A stretch of DNA of 64,000 nucleotides from Phascolarctobacterium sp. (GCA_030523325.1 JAUNIS010000010.1:1-64000); one strand, 5' to 3'; counted from the stretch's first letter, positions 17,182-26,605 are shown. The notes: generated by a model from the sequence alone, not told the origin. Made by a program: numbers and translations.

Positions 17182-18288
17182 TTGTTAATTGAAGAATTCA
17201 GACCAGAAATCAACAATTTACAAGCTAAATTAGCAGAGATGCGTACCTCTCTTGACATCGAAGTCAAGGAGGATCGCATTGCTGAATTGGAACATAAGAT
17301 GGGCGACCCAACCTTTTGGGACGATCCGGACAAAGCTCAAAAAATCGCTCAAGACGTTAATGCTCTCAAGGAAGAGGTTGAAGGCTTCCATGGTTTGAGC
17401 GCAGATGTTGACGACTTAGAAGCGCTGTGGGAAATGGCAAACGAGGAAAAGGACGAAGAACTTGTTCCTGAGATGGAAGAACTGCTTGCTAAATCTAAAG
17501 AAACTCTTGATCATTTGGAACTCGGTATGTTACTTTCCGGCGAATATGATGCAAATAATGCTATCATCACTCTCCATGCAGGTGCGGGCGGTACTGAAGC
17601 TCAAGACTGGACTAGTATGCTTTATCGTATGTTCACTCGTTTTGCAGAACAAAATGGTTTTACTGTTGAAGTCTTAGATTTTCTGCCTGGTGATGAGGCA
17701 GGTGTTAAGTCTGCCACCTTCCAAGTCAACGGTCACAACGCATATGGCTTCATGAAATCTGAAAAAGGCGTGCATCGTCTCGTAAGAATTTCTCCTTTTG
17801 ATGCCAATGCTCGTCGTCATACTTCTTTTGCAGCTGTTGATGTTATGCCAGAGCTTGATGACACTGTTGAAGTTAATCTGAACATGGCTGATGTTCGTGT
17901 TGATACTTATCGTGCATCTGGTGCAGGTGGACAACACGTCAACAAAACTTCATCCGCAGTACGCATGACTCATGAACCAACTGGCATTGTGGTTTCTTGT
18001 CAACAAGAACGCTCGCAAATTCAAAACCGTGAGAAATGCTTGCAGATGCTTCGCGCTAAATTGTGGGAATACGAAAAGGCTAAACAAGATGCTCTCGTCA
18101 GCGATATTGCTGGTGACTATCAAAACATCGAATGGGGCAGTCAAATTCGTTCCTACGTTTTCCAACCATATACCATGGTCAAGGACCACCGTACTAGCTG
18201 CGAAACCGGTAATATCGGTGCAGTTATGGATGGGGATTTGATGAAATTCGTCGAGGCATACTTACGCAGTCAGCAACGAAAAATATAG
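17182..18288 (+). CDS. prfB: Peptide chain release factor 2, without programmed frameshift
   Basis: Recognises UAA/UGA and triggers peptide release on the ribosome. The 368-residue protein has the SPF stop-recognition tripeptide at 204-206 and GGQ at 249-251. At the usual +1 frameshift position (codon 24-25) the sequence is CTT GAC in frame (17,251-17,256) and not CTT TGA C, so the autoregulatory UGA is absent. The start is TTG at 17,182 with agaaagg upstream, and no in-frame ATG precedes it. It lies 31 nt downstream of secA, probably on the same transcript. Confidence 0.94.
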   Translation: MLIEEFRPEINNLQAKLAEMRTSLDIEVKEDRIAELEHKMGDPTFWDDPDKAQKIAQDVNALKEEVEGFHGLSADVDDLEALWEMANEEKDEELVPEMEELLAKSKETLDHLELGMLLSGEYDANNAIITLHAGAGGTEAQDWTSMLYRMFTRFAEQNGFTVEVLDFLPGDEAGVKSATFQVNGHNAYGFMKSEKGVHRLVRISPFDANARRHTSFAAVDVMPELDDTVEVNLNMADVRVDTYRASGAGGQHVNKTSSAVRMTHEPTGIVVSCQQERSQIQNREKCLQMLRAKLWEYEKAKQDALVSDIAGDYQNIEWGSQIRSYVFQPYTMVKDHRTSCETGNIGAVMDGDLMKFVEAYLRSQQRKI

Positions 18289-18290
18289 GT

Positions 18291-18420
18291 ATTTACTTTT
18301 AAATTTCAAAAACGTTCATAGCAGGTCATCTGCTTTGTCGGCCTCGGTCGACGTACGCTTTATTTAGTACGACTCCCTCGGCCTCCTAGCAGCTAACCAA
18401 CTCTGAACGTTTTGAGTGGA
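18291..18420 (+). repeat. Tandem repeat copy 1 (130 bp) after prfB
   Basis: It begins 2 nt after the prfB stop and is repeated directly at 18,421. It contains a perfect 10-bp inverted repeat (aaaacgttca at 18,309 / tgaacgtttt at 18,404). Inside are an AGCAG/CTGCT hairpin and a CGTAC/GTACG hairpin. It shares a 14-mer with the element after korC. No ORF or transposase is present. Confidence 0.8.
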
Positions 18421-18540
18421 ATTTACTTTTAAATTTCAAAAACGTTCATAGCAGGCTATCTGCTTTGTCGGCCTCGGTCGACGTACGCTTTATTTAGTAC
18501 GAGTCCCTTGACCAACCAACTCTGAACGTTTTGAGTAAAA
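18421..18540 (+). repeat. Tandem repeat copy 2 (120 bp) after prfB
   Basis: Near-identical to copy 1 for its first 80 bp (TC/CT change in the first hairpin loop). It carries about 10 bp less in the right part. The flanking inverted repeat aaaacgttca / tgaacgtttt and both inner hairpins are retained, and a T-run follows at 18,542. The remaining 63 bp to the next gene are AT-rich with aattcataattcataatcc and an SD. Confidence 0.8.
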
Positions 18541-18603
18541 ATTTTTTTCGAACAATTCAATTCATAATTCATAATCCATATTTTTTTAGAAGGGTGAGCT
18601 TTC

Positions 18604-20682
18604 ATGAAGAGCCGTTATAATCCAATATTAATAGCGATTATTTTGCTTGGTTTTGTAGTTGCCATGATGTTAAATGTAACTCGTCACCAAGTGGAACAGA
18701 AAAATAATACCGTGGAAATGGCCATGGAATATGAAAATCTGCTCAGATTGGCTGCTTTAGAAGGTTTGCCAGAAGAAAAGGTCCTGAAAGATTTTAAGGC
18801 TGCGGGCATTAATTCGCTGATGATTTTTGACACGACCCTGCGTCGTTTGAGTTATAAAGGCGACCTTTTAGTGGCAACAGGTGAGGAACTCCGAGACAAA
18901 AAAGCTGCAGAAGTTTTTGCCAATGTTCCTGCTGATAAAATTGATAAGGATGCAGCTTTTATTTCTCCAGCTCAGGACGAAAATATTTACAATGACATTG
19001 TCGATGATTTAAGGCTTCGCTATGGAACAGAGCGTGTGGAAGAAGTATGTGCAAGTCCAAAAATTACTCGTGTCCTTGGTAGCACTGCAATTATTCCTGA
19101 TGATAAATATGACGAGCCCCTTGGTGTTTTGCAAGCACCCTTGGGTTTGCCTGCTCAGGATATGAAGAAGGTCAGTGCTCTTGGCTTTAATATTATCGTT
19201 CGTCCGCAAAACTATATTAATCCTACTCGAGAAAAAATTGACGCAGTCTTTAACCGTATCGAAAAAAGCGGTGTAAAGGTTCATGCCTTCATGCCTTGTG
19301 GCAAGGAATCCTTAGGTTATCCAAGTCAAATTGGTTACTTAGGACAAAAACTTAACGAAAAGAAGATGACTGTCATTGGTCTTGAGCATTACACTCAACT
19401 TCAATTTGCCAAAATCGATGGCTCCATTCCTTTGATGGAAGCAGTCAATTATAAAGTTGCTCGTTCTTATGTTATTGATGGCTTAGAGCAAAAGAAAATT
19501 TCTGTTGGCACTGCTTTGCATCGCTGGGCACTTACTGATGAGGAACGCAACATTCGTGTGAACTACGTGCGTCCTTTTTACCTACCAGTTGACGGCAAGC
19601 CTTTGGTGGAAACAAATCTTCAATATGTGCGTGATATCGTTCAAAATGTTAAGGCTCGTGGCTACGAAATTGGTGAAGCGGGAGTATTCTCTGCAAGTGA
19701 TGACTATGCTCCGTACTTCCCTAGCAAAATCAAATTTATTTTCATTGCTCTTGCTGTTGTAGCTGGCGGTGTTCTTTATCTTTCGCTTTTGCTCGATCTT
19801 TCAAGGAAAGTCGAGTTTGGTCTTTTGCTAGTACTAGGAATTGGAGCTTGCGCATTGCTCATGCTTGGACGCGGTCTTTTAACTCGTCAGCTGCTTGCTT
19901 TAGGCGCGGCTGTTATCTTCCCGGTTCTTTCTATGAACTTTATTTTTGATATCTGGGATAAGAACGAGACAAGTGATAACTCTTGCTTGAAAATTATTTT
20001 TAACGGACTTTGGCAATTAGCTTTAGCAATCGCTTTGTCCCTTGTTGGTGCGTCCTTCTTGTCAGGAATTTTAACTGACAGTCGTTTCCTATTAGAAATA
20101 GATATTTATCGTGGCGTTAAACTGACCTTTATTTTGCCGATAATTTTAGTGGCAATGCTTTTCATCAAACGTTACGATTTGTTAAACGTCAAAGATGGAA
20201 ATCTCGGTTTACTCGCTACTCGTTTAAATAGTTTGTTAGACACTGGTCTTACCTTTAAGCATGTGGCTGCACTTTTTGTGCTCTTATTCATCGCTTATTA
20301 TTTCGTAGGGCGCAGTGGTCATACGGGAGGCGTACCTGTGCCTGCCATTGAACTCAAGATGCGTGCTTTCCTTGAGCAGGTAATGTATGCCCGTCCTCGT
20401 GAAAAAGAATTTATGGTCGGTCATCCTATGTTCTTTATGGCAGTGATGTCCGTGTATAAACGTGCTCCTAAATTTTGTCAGTTTGTCTTAGTCTGTGCAG
20501 CCGTAATCGGTCAAGGCAGCTTAGTACAAACCTTCTGTCATATGCGTACGCCTGTTATTATGAGTTTTGTACGTGCTCTTGACGGTTATGTTGTCGGCAT
20601 TATCTTTGGCATTGTAGGTGTCATCGTCATGTCCATGCTCTTGCCTCTATTCGGCAAGCTGAAAAGGAGATATCTCGACTAA
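18604..20682 (+). CDS. DUF5693 membrane protein upstream of csaB
   Basis: A 692-residue protein. It has an N-terminal membrane segment (about 8-24), an extracytoplasmic part of roughly 350 residues, and a C-terminal half with about eight hydrophobic helices (from residue 378). The family has no known reaction but is regularly encoded just before csaB, which overlaps it here by one base (TAATG). This suggests a role in exporting or assembling the surface polymer pyruvylated by CsaB. The extracellular portion, with DGLEQKKISVG, resembles a beta/alpha-barrel-like fold only vaguely. Confidence 0.8.
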   Translation: MKSRYNPILIAIILLGFVVAMMLNVTRHQVEQKNNTVEMAMEYENLLRLAALEGLPEEKVLKDFKAAGINSLMIFDTTLRRLSYKGDLLVATGEELRDKKAAEVFANVPADKIDKDAAFISPAQDENIYNDIVDDLRLRYGTERVEEVCASPKITRVLGSTAIIPDDKYDEPLGVLQAPLGLPAQDMKKVSALGFNIIVRPQNYINPTREKIDAVFNRIEKSGVKVHAFMPCGKESLGYPSQIGYLGQKLNEKKMTVIGLEHYTQLQFAKIDGSIPLMEAVNYKVARSYVIDGLEQKKISVGTALHRWALTDEERNIRVNYVRPFYLPVDGKPLVETNLQYVRDIVQNVKARGYEIGEAGVFSASDDYAPYFPSKIKFIFIALAVVAGGVLYLSLLLDLSRKVEFGLLLVLGIGACALLMLGRGLLTRQLLALGAAVIFPVLSMNFIFDIWDKNETSDNSCLKIIFNGLWQLALAIALSLVGASFLSGILTDSRFLLEIDIYRGVKLTFILPIILVAMLFIKRYDLLNVKDGNLGLLATRLNSLLDTGLTFKHVAALFVLLFIAYYFVGRSGHTGGVPVPAIELKMRAFLEQVMYARPREKEFMVGHPMFFMAVMSVYKRAPKFCQFVLVCAAVIGQGSLVQTFCHMRTPVIMSFVRALDGYVVGIIFGIVGVIVMSMLLPLFGKLKRRYLD

Positions 20683-21761
20683 TGAGTAAAATCGTAATGT
20701 CCGGTTATTATGGATTTGCTAATGCCGGAGACGAAGCGATGCTTACTGCCATTATCAAGCTCTTGCGTAGCAAGGAAAAGGATGTTGAACTAACAGTCAT
20801 ATCCGGTAATCCTCATGAGACAAGCAAGAAGCATCATGTTAATAGCATTCATCGCTTTGCGTTTTTAGATATAATTTCTGCAATTAAAGATTGTGATTTG
20901 CTTTTGTCTGGTGGCGGGAGTCTTTTACAAGATGTCACAAGTAAAAGAAGCCTCCTGTATTATCTATTCATTATCTTTCTCGGCACCTTCTTCAATACTA
21001 AGGTCATGCTTTTTGCCCAAGGAATAGGACCCATTCATTCTGTATTTATGCGTAAGCTCACAAAATATATTTGTTCCAAGGCCGATTTAATTACCGTGCG
21101 TGACAAGGATTCTCTTTACGAAATCAAACGTATTGGTATTCCCGCGTCAAAAGTTGAGCTTACTGCTGATGCCGTGCTTACACTTCCTCGCGAGGGCAAG
21201 GGAGCAGGCGAAAATATTTTGCGTAGGGCAGGTATTCCCACTGATAAAATGCTTATCGCCATCGCCATCCGTAATTGGAAGGAAGACGATGCTTATCTTT
21301 TGGAGCTTGCTAAGGCGGCCGATGTTTTAGCTGGAGCACAGAACGCACACATTGTTCTCGTTCCCTTACAATACCCTGTGGATGTTGATGCTTGTGAACG
21401 CGTGGCTGATTACATGGCGGACAAATCTGTAGCCACGGTTTTGAATTGCAATTGCAATACCGAAGAATATTTAAGCCTGATGAGTAATTTTGATTTGCTT
21501 ATCGGTATGCGTCTTCATGCTTTAATTTTTGCTGCAGTTATGGGTGTGCCTTTTGTAGCTGTATCTTATGATCCGAAGATTGACGGCTTCGTCAAGGACG
21601 TTGAGGGAGTAAGTGCAGGAAAAATTTCTTCCTTGGAAGCCAAGGATATTATTTTTGCAGCTCACAAGGCAATGGCAGCTAAGCCTCACGATTGTCTAGA
21701 AAAACAACGCGAGCTTTCTAGGTCCAACGCAACAAAAGCTTTTTCTTTACTGAACAAATAA
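20682..21761 (+). CDS. csaB: Polysaccharide pyruvyl transferase CsaB
   Basis: A 359-residue cytoplasmic enzyme that adds ketal-linked pyruvate from PEP to a secondary cell-wall polymer, creating the ligand for SLH-domain surface proteins. The N-terminus (IVMSGYYGFANAGDEAMLTAIIKLL) and the C-terminal LIGMRLHALIFAAVMGVPFVAVSYDPK are diagnostic for CsaB. The start codon overlaps the stop of the DUF5693 gene, so translation is coupled. Presence of csaB suggests that SLH-type envelope proteins are anchored in this organism, consistent with a Negativicutes envelope. Confidence 0.93.
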   Translation: MSKIVMSGYYGFANAGDEAMLTAIIKLLRSKEKDVELTVISGNPHETSKKHHVNSIHRFAFLDIISAIKDCDLLLSGGGSLLQDVTSKRSLLYYLFIIFLGTFFNTKVMLFAQGIGPIHSVFMRKLTKYICSKADLITVRDKDSLYEIKRIGIPASKVELTADAVLTLPREGKGAGENILRRAGIPTDKMLIAIAIRNWKEDDAYLLELAKAADVLAGAQNAHIVLVPLQYPVDVDACERVADYMADKSVATVLNCNCNTEEYLSLMSNFDLLIGMRLHALIFAAVMGVPFVAVSYDPKIDGFVKDVEGVSAGKISSLEAKDIIFAAHKAMAAKPHDCLEKQRELSRSNATKAFSLLNK

Positions 21762-21762
21762 T

Positions 21763-21790
21763 AAGCAGCTTTTTCAGGCTGCTTAATTTT
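21763..21790 (+). terminator. Weak intrinsic terminator after csaB
   Basis: A 7-bp stem (aagcagc / gctgctt) followed by aattttac. Probably partial. Confidence 0.5.
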
Positions 21791-21825
21791 ACTATTATTA
21801 ATAGCGAGAAAGGAGATCTACGACA

Positions 21826-22512
21826 GTGTTAGTCATGGAAAATGTTAGCAAGGTTTATCCGGGTGGCTCCGTAGCCTTGCAAGACGTGAACGTACATATT
21901 GAACCAGGCGAGTTTGTGTTCTTAGTTGGTCCAAGTGGCGCTGGTAAATCTACCTTTATAAAATTATTATTTAGAGAAGTTTTACCTACAGAAGGTTCTA
22001 TTTATGTTGATGGCATTGATCTTTTAAATCTTAAGCACGAAGAGATTCCTTTCCTGCGCCGTAAGTTAGGAATCATCTTCCAGGATTATCGTCTCTTGCC
22101 CGATCGTACTGTATATGAAAACGTTGCTTTTGCTATGGAGGTTATCGAAACTCCTCGACGCAAAATTAAACGTACCGTTTTAAATGTGCTGGATCTTGTA
22201 GGCCTGCGTAGTCGTTCAAATTCTTACCCAAACGAATTGTCCGGTGGCGAGCAACAAAGAATTGCCATCGCTCGGGCCATCGTAAATAATCCACGTTTAG
22301 TAATTGCTGACGAACCGACTGGTAACCTCGATCCAGAGACCAGCTGGGAAATCATGCAAATCTTTAAAGAAATTAACGAGACTGGGACAACTATTATTAT
22401 GGCAACCCATGACAAGGACATTGTTGATGCTATGGGTAAGCGTGTAATTGCTATCGAGCATGGTAATATTGTCCGTGATGAAGCTAATGGGGTATATGGT
22501 TATGAGATTTAG
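21826..22512 (+). CDS. ftsE: Cell division ATP-binding protein FtsE
   Basis: A 228-residue ABC ATPase partner of FtsX. Walker A GPSGAGKS near 36-43, signature LSGGEQQR, Walker [12 protein letters not shown], and the FtsE-type [16 protein letters not shown]. The GTG at 21,826 is chosen, since AAAGGAG is 10 nt upstream; an ATG 9 nt later is too far from it. It overlaps ftsX by 11 nt. ATP hydrolysis by FtsE is transmitted through FtsX to periplasmic or extracellular murein hydrolases, one of which is encoded next. Confidence 0.95.
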   Translation: MLVMENVSKVYPGGSVALQDVNVHIEPGEFVFLVGPSGAGKSTFIKLLFREVLPTEGSIYVDGIDLLNLKHEEIPFLRRKLGIIFQDYRLLPDRTVYENVAFAMEVIETPRRKIKRTVLNVLDLVGLRSRSNSYPNELSGGEQQRIAIARAIVNNPRLVIADEPTGNLDPETSWEIMQIFKEINETGTTIIMATHDKDIVDAMGKRVIAIEHGNIVRDEANGVYGYEI

Positions 22513-23389
22513 TACGAAAGAATATTTTGTGCGGGAAACTTATAAATCTGTACGTCGTAACGGATTCATGAGCTTCGCATCTGTATCTACTGTCGCCGTT
22601 GCTTTATTAGTTCTCGGCATGTTCCTTCTGTTATTTTTGAACACGAATAACATGGCTAAGCATCTGGAAAGTCAAGTGCAAATTTCTGTTTACATGCAGG
22701 ATGCTGCAAACGATGCCGATTTAAATAACACCAAGGCAGCTATTACAAAGATGCCCGGCGTCGTTAAGGTAACTTATATCGACAAAAAAGCTGCTCTCAA
22801 ACGTTTTGAAGAGCGCTTGGGCGATCAAAAACAACTTTTAAATGCTTTGGGCAAGGATAATCCTTTCCCGAATTCTTTTGACGTACAGGTTGATAAGCCT
22901 GAGCGTATCAAAGAAGTAGCCCCACAAATTTCCAAGCTGCCGAAAATTGAAACAGCTAAATTCGGTCAAGAGATTCTAGAAAATCTTTTCCAACTGACGA
23001 GAATCTTACGTTTTGGTGGTGTTGTTTTAGTTTTCTTCCTAGCTATGGCAACTCTTTTCATTATTTCCAATACTATTCGCCTGACAGTTTTTGCTAGACG
23101 TAAGGAAGTAACGATTATGAAATATGTTGGCGCGACGGATTGGTTTATACGTTGGCCATTTCTCTTAGAAGGCATGAGTCTTGGTTTCATTGGTGCCGTC
23201 CTAGCATCAATTATCTTGGCTCTTATTTACAACAGTATGGTTGATAGAATTCATGGTACCTTGCAGTTCTTACCAATCCTCGGTGCTTCCCCTCTGCTTT
23301 GGTGGGTAAGCTTGGGATTATTAGTCGCTGGTACGGCGATTGGCGCACTTGGTTCTTTTATTTCTCTTCGCAAATTCTTGCGCGTTTAA
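22502..23389 (+). CDS. ftsX: Cell division membrane protein FtsX
   Basis: A 295-residue protein with an N-terminal membrane helix (about 20-45), an extracytoplasmic loop of about 120 residues that binds hydrolase activators, and three C-terminal helices. The start ATG lies inside the end of ftsE; the open frame extends further upstream but would overlap more. Forms FtsEX with the preceding gene. Confidence 0.94.
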   Translation: MRFSTKEYFVRETYKSVRRNGFMSFASVSTVAVALLVLGMFLLLFLNTNNMAKHLESQVQISVYMQDAANDADLNNTKAAITKMPGVVKVTYIDKKAALKRFEERLGDQKQLLNALGKDNPFPNSFDVQVDKPERIKEVAPQISKLPKIETAKFGQEILENLFQLTRILRFGGVVLVFFLAMATLFIISNTIRLTVFARRKEVTIMKYVGATDWFIRWPFLLEGMSLGFIGAVLASIILALIYNSMVDRIHGTLQFLPILGASPLLWWVSLGLLVAGTAIGALGSFISLRKFLRV

Positions 23390-23403
23390 TGGAGGCGACG
23401 AGT

Positions 23404-24558
23404 ATGTGGAAGAAAAAATTAGGAGCCTTGGGTTTGGCACTCATTTTCGCTGTAGCTCCTTTAAGTGCGGGCATTGGTCTTGCCGATGAAAGGTCGGACC
23501 TTGAAGCACAGAAGGCTAGTCACGAAGCTAACATGGCTCGCATGAAACAAAGGGAAGCAGCTGCTCGTGAAAAAGCTAACGCGGCAAGCGCAGCTATGAG
23601 CTCATTAAACTCGCAACTTAACGAACTTAATGCCGAAGCAAATATGCTTGCTAATAAAACAAATAAATTACAAGGCGCTATTAACGAAAACCAAGCAAAG
23701 ATTGCTGAAAAGCAAAAAGAAATGAATGCAAGGCTTGGTATATACAAAAAAAGATTGCGCGACATTTATATTAATGGTCAGGTCAATTATCTTGACGTGC
23801 TTTTAGGTGCAAAAGATTTTTCAGACTTTTCCACGCGGATGTTCCTTTTACAAAAGGTTGTTAAAGGGGATATTAATATGATGGACGCCATCAAAAAAAT
23901 TGCTGATGAATTAAACTCTCGTCAAGCAGCTCTTGACTCTGATATGCGTGACTTAAAAGCATCGAAGGCAGTTCTCGACGCAAAACGTTCTCGTGTACAA
24001 AAACTTCGCGAACAAAGAGCTGCTGCATTTAATGCAGCTGATGCCGAGGCAAAGCAAAGTCAAGAAGAATATGCTCGTGAACTGGCTGCTTCTGAAAATG
24101 TCGCAGCAATGTTGCGCAGCATGGAGGCGGCTGGGTCCTTGCCCGCAAGTAATAATGGTAGCGGCGGAGGTACTGGTCGGTTCATGTGGCCTTGCAGTGG
24201 CGTCATTACTTCTTATTACGGCTGGCGTATTCATCCGGTCTTTGGTACAAGAAAATATCATTCGGGTATGGATATTGGTGTGGATTATGGTACACCTATT
24301 CATGCGGCCGATTCCGGTACGGTTATTTGTGCTGGCTGGCTGGGAGGCTATGGTAATTGTGTTATGATTGATCATGGTGGTGGACTTGTTAGCTTGTACG
24401 GGCACAATCAAAGCTTGAATTGTAGTGAAGGACAATTCGTTAGCAAGGGAGCAGTTATTGCCTATGCAGGTTCAACTGGCTACAGTACTGGTCCCCACTG
24501 TCACTTTGAAGTTCGTTTACATGGCGAAGTAACTGAACCGCTTAATTATTTGCCTTAA
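23404..24558 (+). CDS. Murein hydrolase activator/M23 peptidase with coiled coil (EnvC/PcsB-like)
   Basis: A 384-residue exported protein. Signal peptide at about 1-26, a long coiled coil (about 28-240), then an M23/LytM domain with zinc ligands HxxxD at H286/D290 and HxH at H365/H367. An intact motif means it may be a real peptidase and not a degenerate activator. Start at 23,404 after ggagg (8-nt spacing). It follows ftsX by 14 nt, so it is the probable FtsEX-controlled septal peptidoglycan hydrolase. Confidence 0.92.
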   Translation: MWKKKLGALGLALIFAVAPLSAGIGLADERSDLEAQKASHEANMARMKQREAAAREKANAASAAMSSLNSQLNELNAEANMLANKTNKLQGAINENQAKIAEKQKEMNARLGIYKKRLRDIYINGQVNYLDVLLGAKDFSDFSTRMFLLQKVVKGDINMMDAIKKIADELNSRQAALDSDMRDLKASKAVLDAKRSRVQKLREQRAAAFNAADAEAKQSQEEYARELAASENVAAMLRSMEAAGSLPASNNGSGGGTGRFMWPCSGVITSYYGWRIHPVFGTRKYHSGMDIGVDYGTPIHAADSGTVICAGWLGGYGNCVMIDHGGGLVSLYGHNQSLNCSEGQFVSKGAVIAYAGSTGYSTGPHCHFEVRLHGEVTEPLNYLP

Positions 24559-24578
24559 TTTGAGGGAACGTAACAATA

Positions 24579-25727
24579 ATGAATAAATTAAAAGAATGGC
24601 TCGTGGCAGCTCTGCAGGTTATTTTTATCATTGTAGTTGTGCTTGCAACGGAATTTTATTTCGTGCAAAAATATACTGGCAGTGCAGGTAATCTGACAAG
24701 ACTGTTTAGAGTTATGAAGATAGTTGAAGATAGATACAATGGCGAAGTTGATAAGGACAAAATGTTCGAGGGCGCTATGAAAGGCCTGGTAAGTGCTGTT
24801 GGCGACCCTTATACTGTTTATCTTGATCAAAAAAGCTTTAAAAATTTATCCGAGGCAACACATGGTTCATTTGGTGGAGTTGGCATTGTCTTCGGTAAAC
24901 GTGAAGGCAAATACGTAGTTATCTCTGCTCTTGAAGATGGTCCGAGTGCAAAAGCTGGTGTTAAAGGCGGGGACGTTATTGTCAGCGTAGATGGTGAAGC
25001 AACTTCTTCTATGGATATGGAGCAGATTGCTACAAAAATTCGCGGCAAAATCGGGACCGAGGTAACTCTCGAGCTTAAGTACAAGGAGGAAGAGTCTCGA
25101 AAGATTCGTATCATTCGCAAGGAAATTAAAAATCCGTCGGTAGCTGGAAAATTGTTGGACGACACAAGCATTGGTTATATTCGCATCAGTATGTTTAACG
25201 AAAATACGGGAGAAGACTTCAAGAAGACTTACAAAGAGCTGGAAGACAAAGGAATGAAGGCAACACTATTAGATTTGCGAGGCAATCCAGGTGGTACATT
25301 GTCAGACGGTGTTGCTGTTGCAGGCATGCTTGTTCCTAAGGGACCGATTGTTTCTGTAACGGATAAACACGGTAAGACTTACACGGAAAATTCTACTCTA
25401 GAAAAAATAAAATATCCTTTAGCCATTCTTGTTGACGGAGGCACAGCAAGCGCAGCTGAGATTGTTTCGGGAGCAGTAAAGGATACAAAGTCTGGTAAAC
25501 TTTTTGGTGTAAAAACTTTTGGTAAGGGTAGCGTGCAATCCATAATTTATTTGGGAAAACAATCCGCTGTAAAGGTTACGACTGCGAAATATTACACTCC
25601 GTCAGGTGTTTCCATTCATAACAAGGGTATCGAGCCCGATGTAATCGTTGAGCTTCCTGAAAAGCCAACCTTTGACAATCAGCTTGACGCAGCAAAAAAA
25701 TATTTACTGGAAGAGCTTAATAAGTAA
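24579..25727 (+). CDS. ctpA: C-terminal processing peptidase (S41 family)
   Basis: A 382-residue membrane-anchored serine protease. N-terminal membrane segment at about 8-27, PDZ domain at about 95-180, catalytic S291 in GGTASAAEIVSGA and general base K316 in KTFGKGSVQS. It acts outside the cytoplasmic membrane, processing or degrading secreted and wall-linked proteins by their C-termini. Last gene of the DUF5693-csaB-ftsEX-M23-ctpA cluster; a strong terminator follows. Confidence 0.95.
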   Translation: MNKLKEWLVAALQVIFIIVVVLATEFYFVQKYTGSAGNLTRLFRVMKIVEDRYNGEVDKDKMFEGAMKGLVSAVGDPYTVYLDQKSFKNLSEATHGSFGGVGIVFGKREGKYVVISALEDGPSAKAGVKGGDVIVSVDGEATSSMDMEQIATKIRGKIGTEVTLELKYKEEESRKIRIIRKEIKNPSVAGKLLDDTSIGYIRISMFNENTGEDFKKTYKELEDKGMKATLLDLRGNPGGTLSDGVAVAGMLVPKGPIVSVTDKHGKTYTENSTLEKIKYPLAILVDGGTASAAEIVSGAVKDTKSGKLFGVKTFGKGSVQSIIYLGKQSAVKVTTAKYYTPSGVSIHNKGIEPDVIVELPEKPTFDNQLDAAKKYLLEELNK

Positions 25728-25732
25728 AAATA

Positions 25733-25775
25733 AAGCACAATCCATTTTTATGGTCGAATGGATTGTGCTTTTCGT
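25733..25775 (+). terminator. Strong intrinsic terminator after ctpA
   Basis: A perfect 14-bp stem (aagcacaatccatt / aatggattgtgctt) followed by ttcgtt. The stem itself is A/T-closed, so it may also work in the opposite direction. Confidence 0.85.
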
Positions 25776-25949
25776 TATGCACGTCATTTGCTCCTCATTT
25801 TGAATTATCATCTAGCATTGCTATAACGTAGCTTGATTATTTTTTTATAAATATATGGTCAAGCGAGAATTTTCTTTGTTGCTTGTGGTAAAATAGAAGC
25901 AAATAGAATTAGCATCAGTAAGAAAATATTAATGAAGGAGAAAATAAAA

Positions 25950-26411
25950 ATGCAATTACCCATCAAGGTTCTCTTCGTTTGTCACGGCAATATCTGTCGT
26001 TCTACCATGGCCCAGTGCGTATTTACACACATGGTTAAGGAAAGACATTTAGAAAATAATTTTTATATTGAGTCAGCTGCAACGAGCAGGGAGGAGATTG
26101 GCAATCCTCCTCACTATGGCACGGTAAATAAATTACGTGAAGTTGGAATTAAAGTCGTGCCTCATCACGCGACGCAAATGACGACGAGAGACTATCGCGA
26201 GTACGATTACCTCATAGGTATGGATAACGAAAACATTTGCAACATAAAGAGAATTGCAGGTGGCGATGAAAATCAAAAAATTTTCAAGCTTTTAAGCTTT
26301 GCGGGAATGTCTCGCGATGTTGCGGATCCTTGGTATACGGGAGACTTTGACCAAACGTATGAAGATGTTTGCGTGGGGCTTGAGGGATTCTTGAGGTATT
26401 TGGGATTATGA
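25950..26411 (+). CDS. Low-molecular-weight protein tyrosine phosphatase
   Basis: A 153-residue protein. Signature CHGNICRS places the nucleophile at C11 and the arginine at R17; the general acid is D126 in DPWY. The ATG at 25,950 follows gaaggag; an in-frame ATG at 25,932 precedes the SD and is rejected. No tyrosine kinase is adjacent, so the substrate is unknown. An extended -10 element (TGgTAAAAT at 25,886-25,894) may start the transcript. The stop overlaps the next gene by ATGA. Confidence 0.92.
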   Translation: MQLPIKVLFVCHGNICRSTMAQCVFTHMVKERHLENNFYIESAATSREEIGNPPHYGTVNKLREVGIKVVPHHATQMTTRDYREYDYLIGMDNENICNIKRIAGGDENQKIFKLLSFAGMSRDVADPWYTGDFDQTYEDVCVGLEGFLRYLGL

Positions 26412-26605
26412 AGAGAGAAAAGCTTGCTTGTAGTTGTAGAAAAATTTCTTACGGCGTGATTGAAGATGCCATCGTGAAAAAAGGTGCGAGAACATTTGCA
26501 GAGGTTCAAGAGCTGACAGGCTGCGGCAAGGCTTGTGGCAGATGTCAGGACTTTATCAAAATTTTAGTGCGTGATATTATCTGGGATTTGCCTGCAAATA
26601 AATGA
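26408..26605 (+). CDS. Bfd-like [2Fe-2S]-binding protein
   Basis: A 65-residue BFD-type domain. Cysteines at C8/C10 (CxC) and C43/C46 (CGRC) provide the four likely cluster ligands, with C39 nearby. Stand-alone Bfd-like proteins act as small ferredoxins, for example in bacterioferritin iron release. Translation is coupled to the phosphatase gene by a 4-nt overlap. The functional link between the two is not evident. Confidence 0.8.
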   Translation: MKREKLACSCRKISYGVIEDAIVKKGARTFAEVQELTGCGKACGRCQDFIKILVRDIIWDLPANK

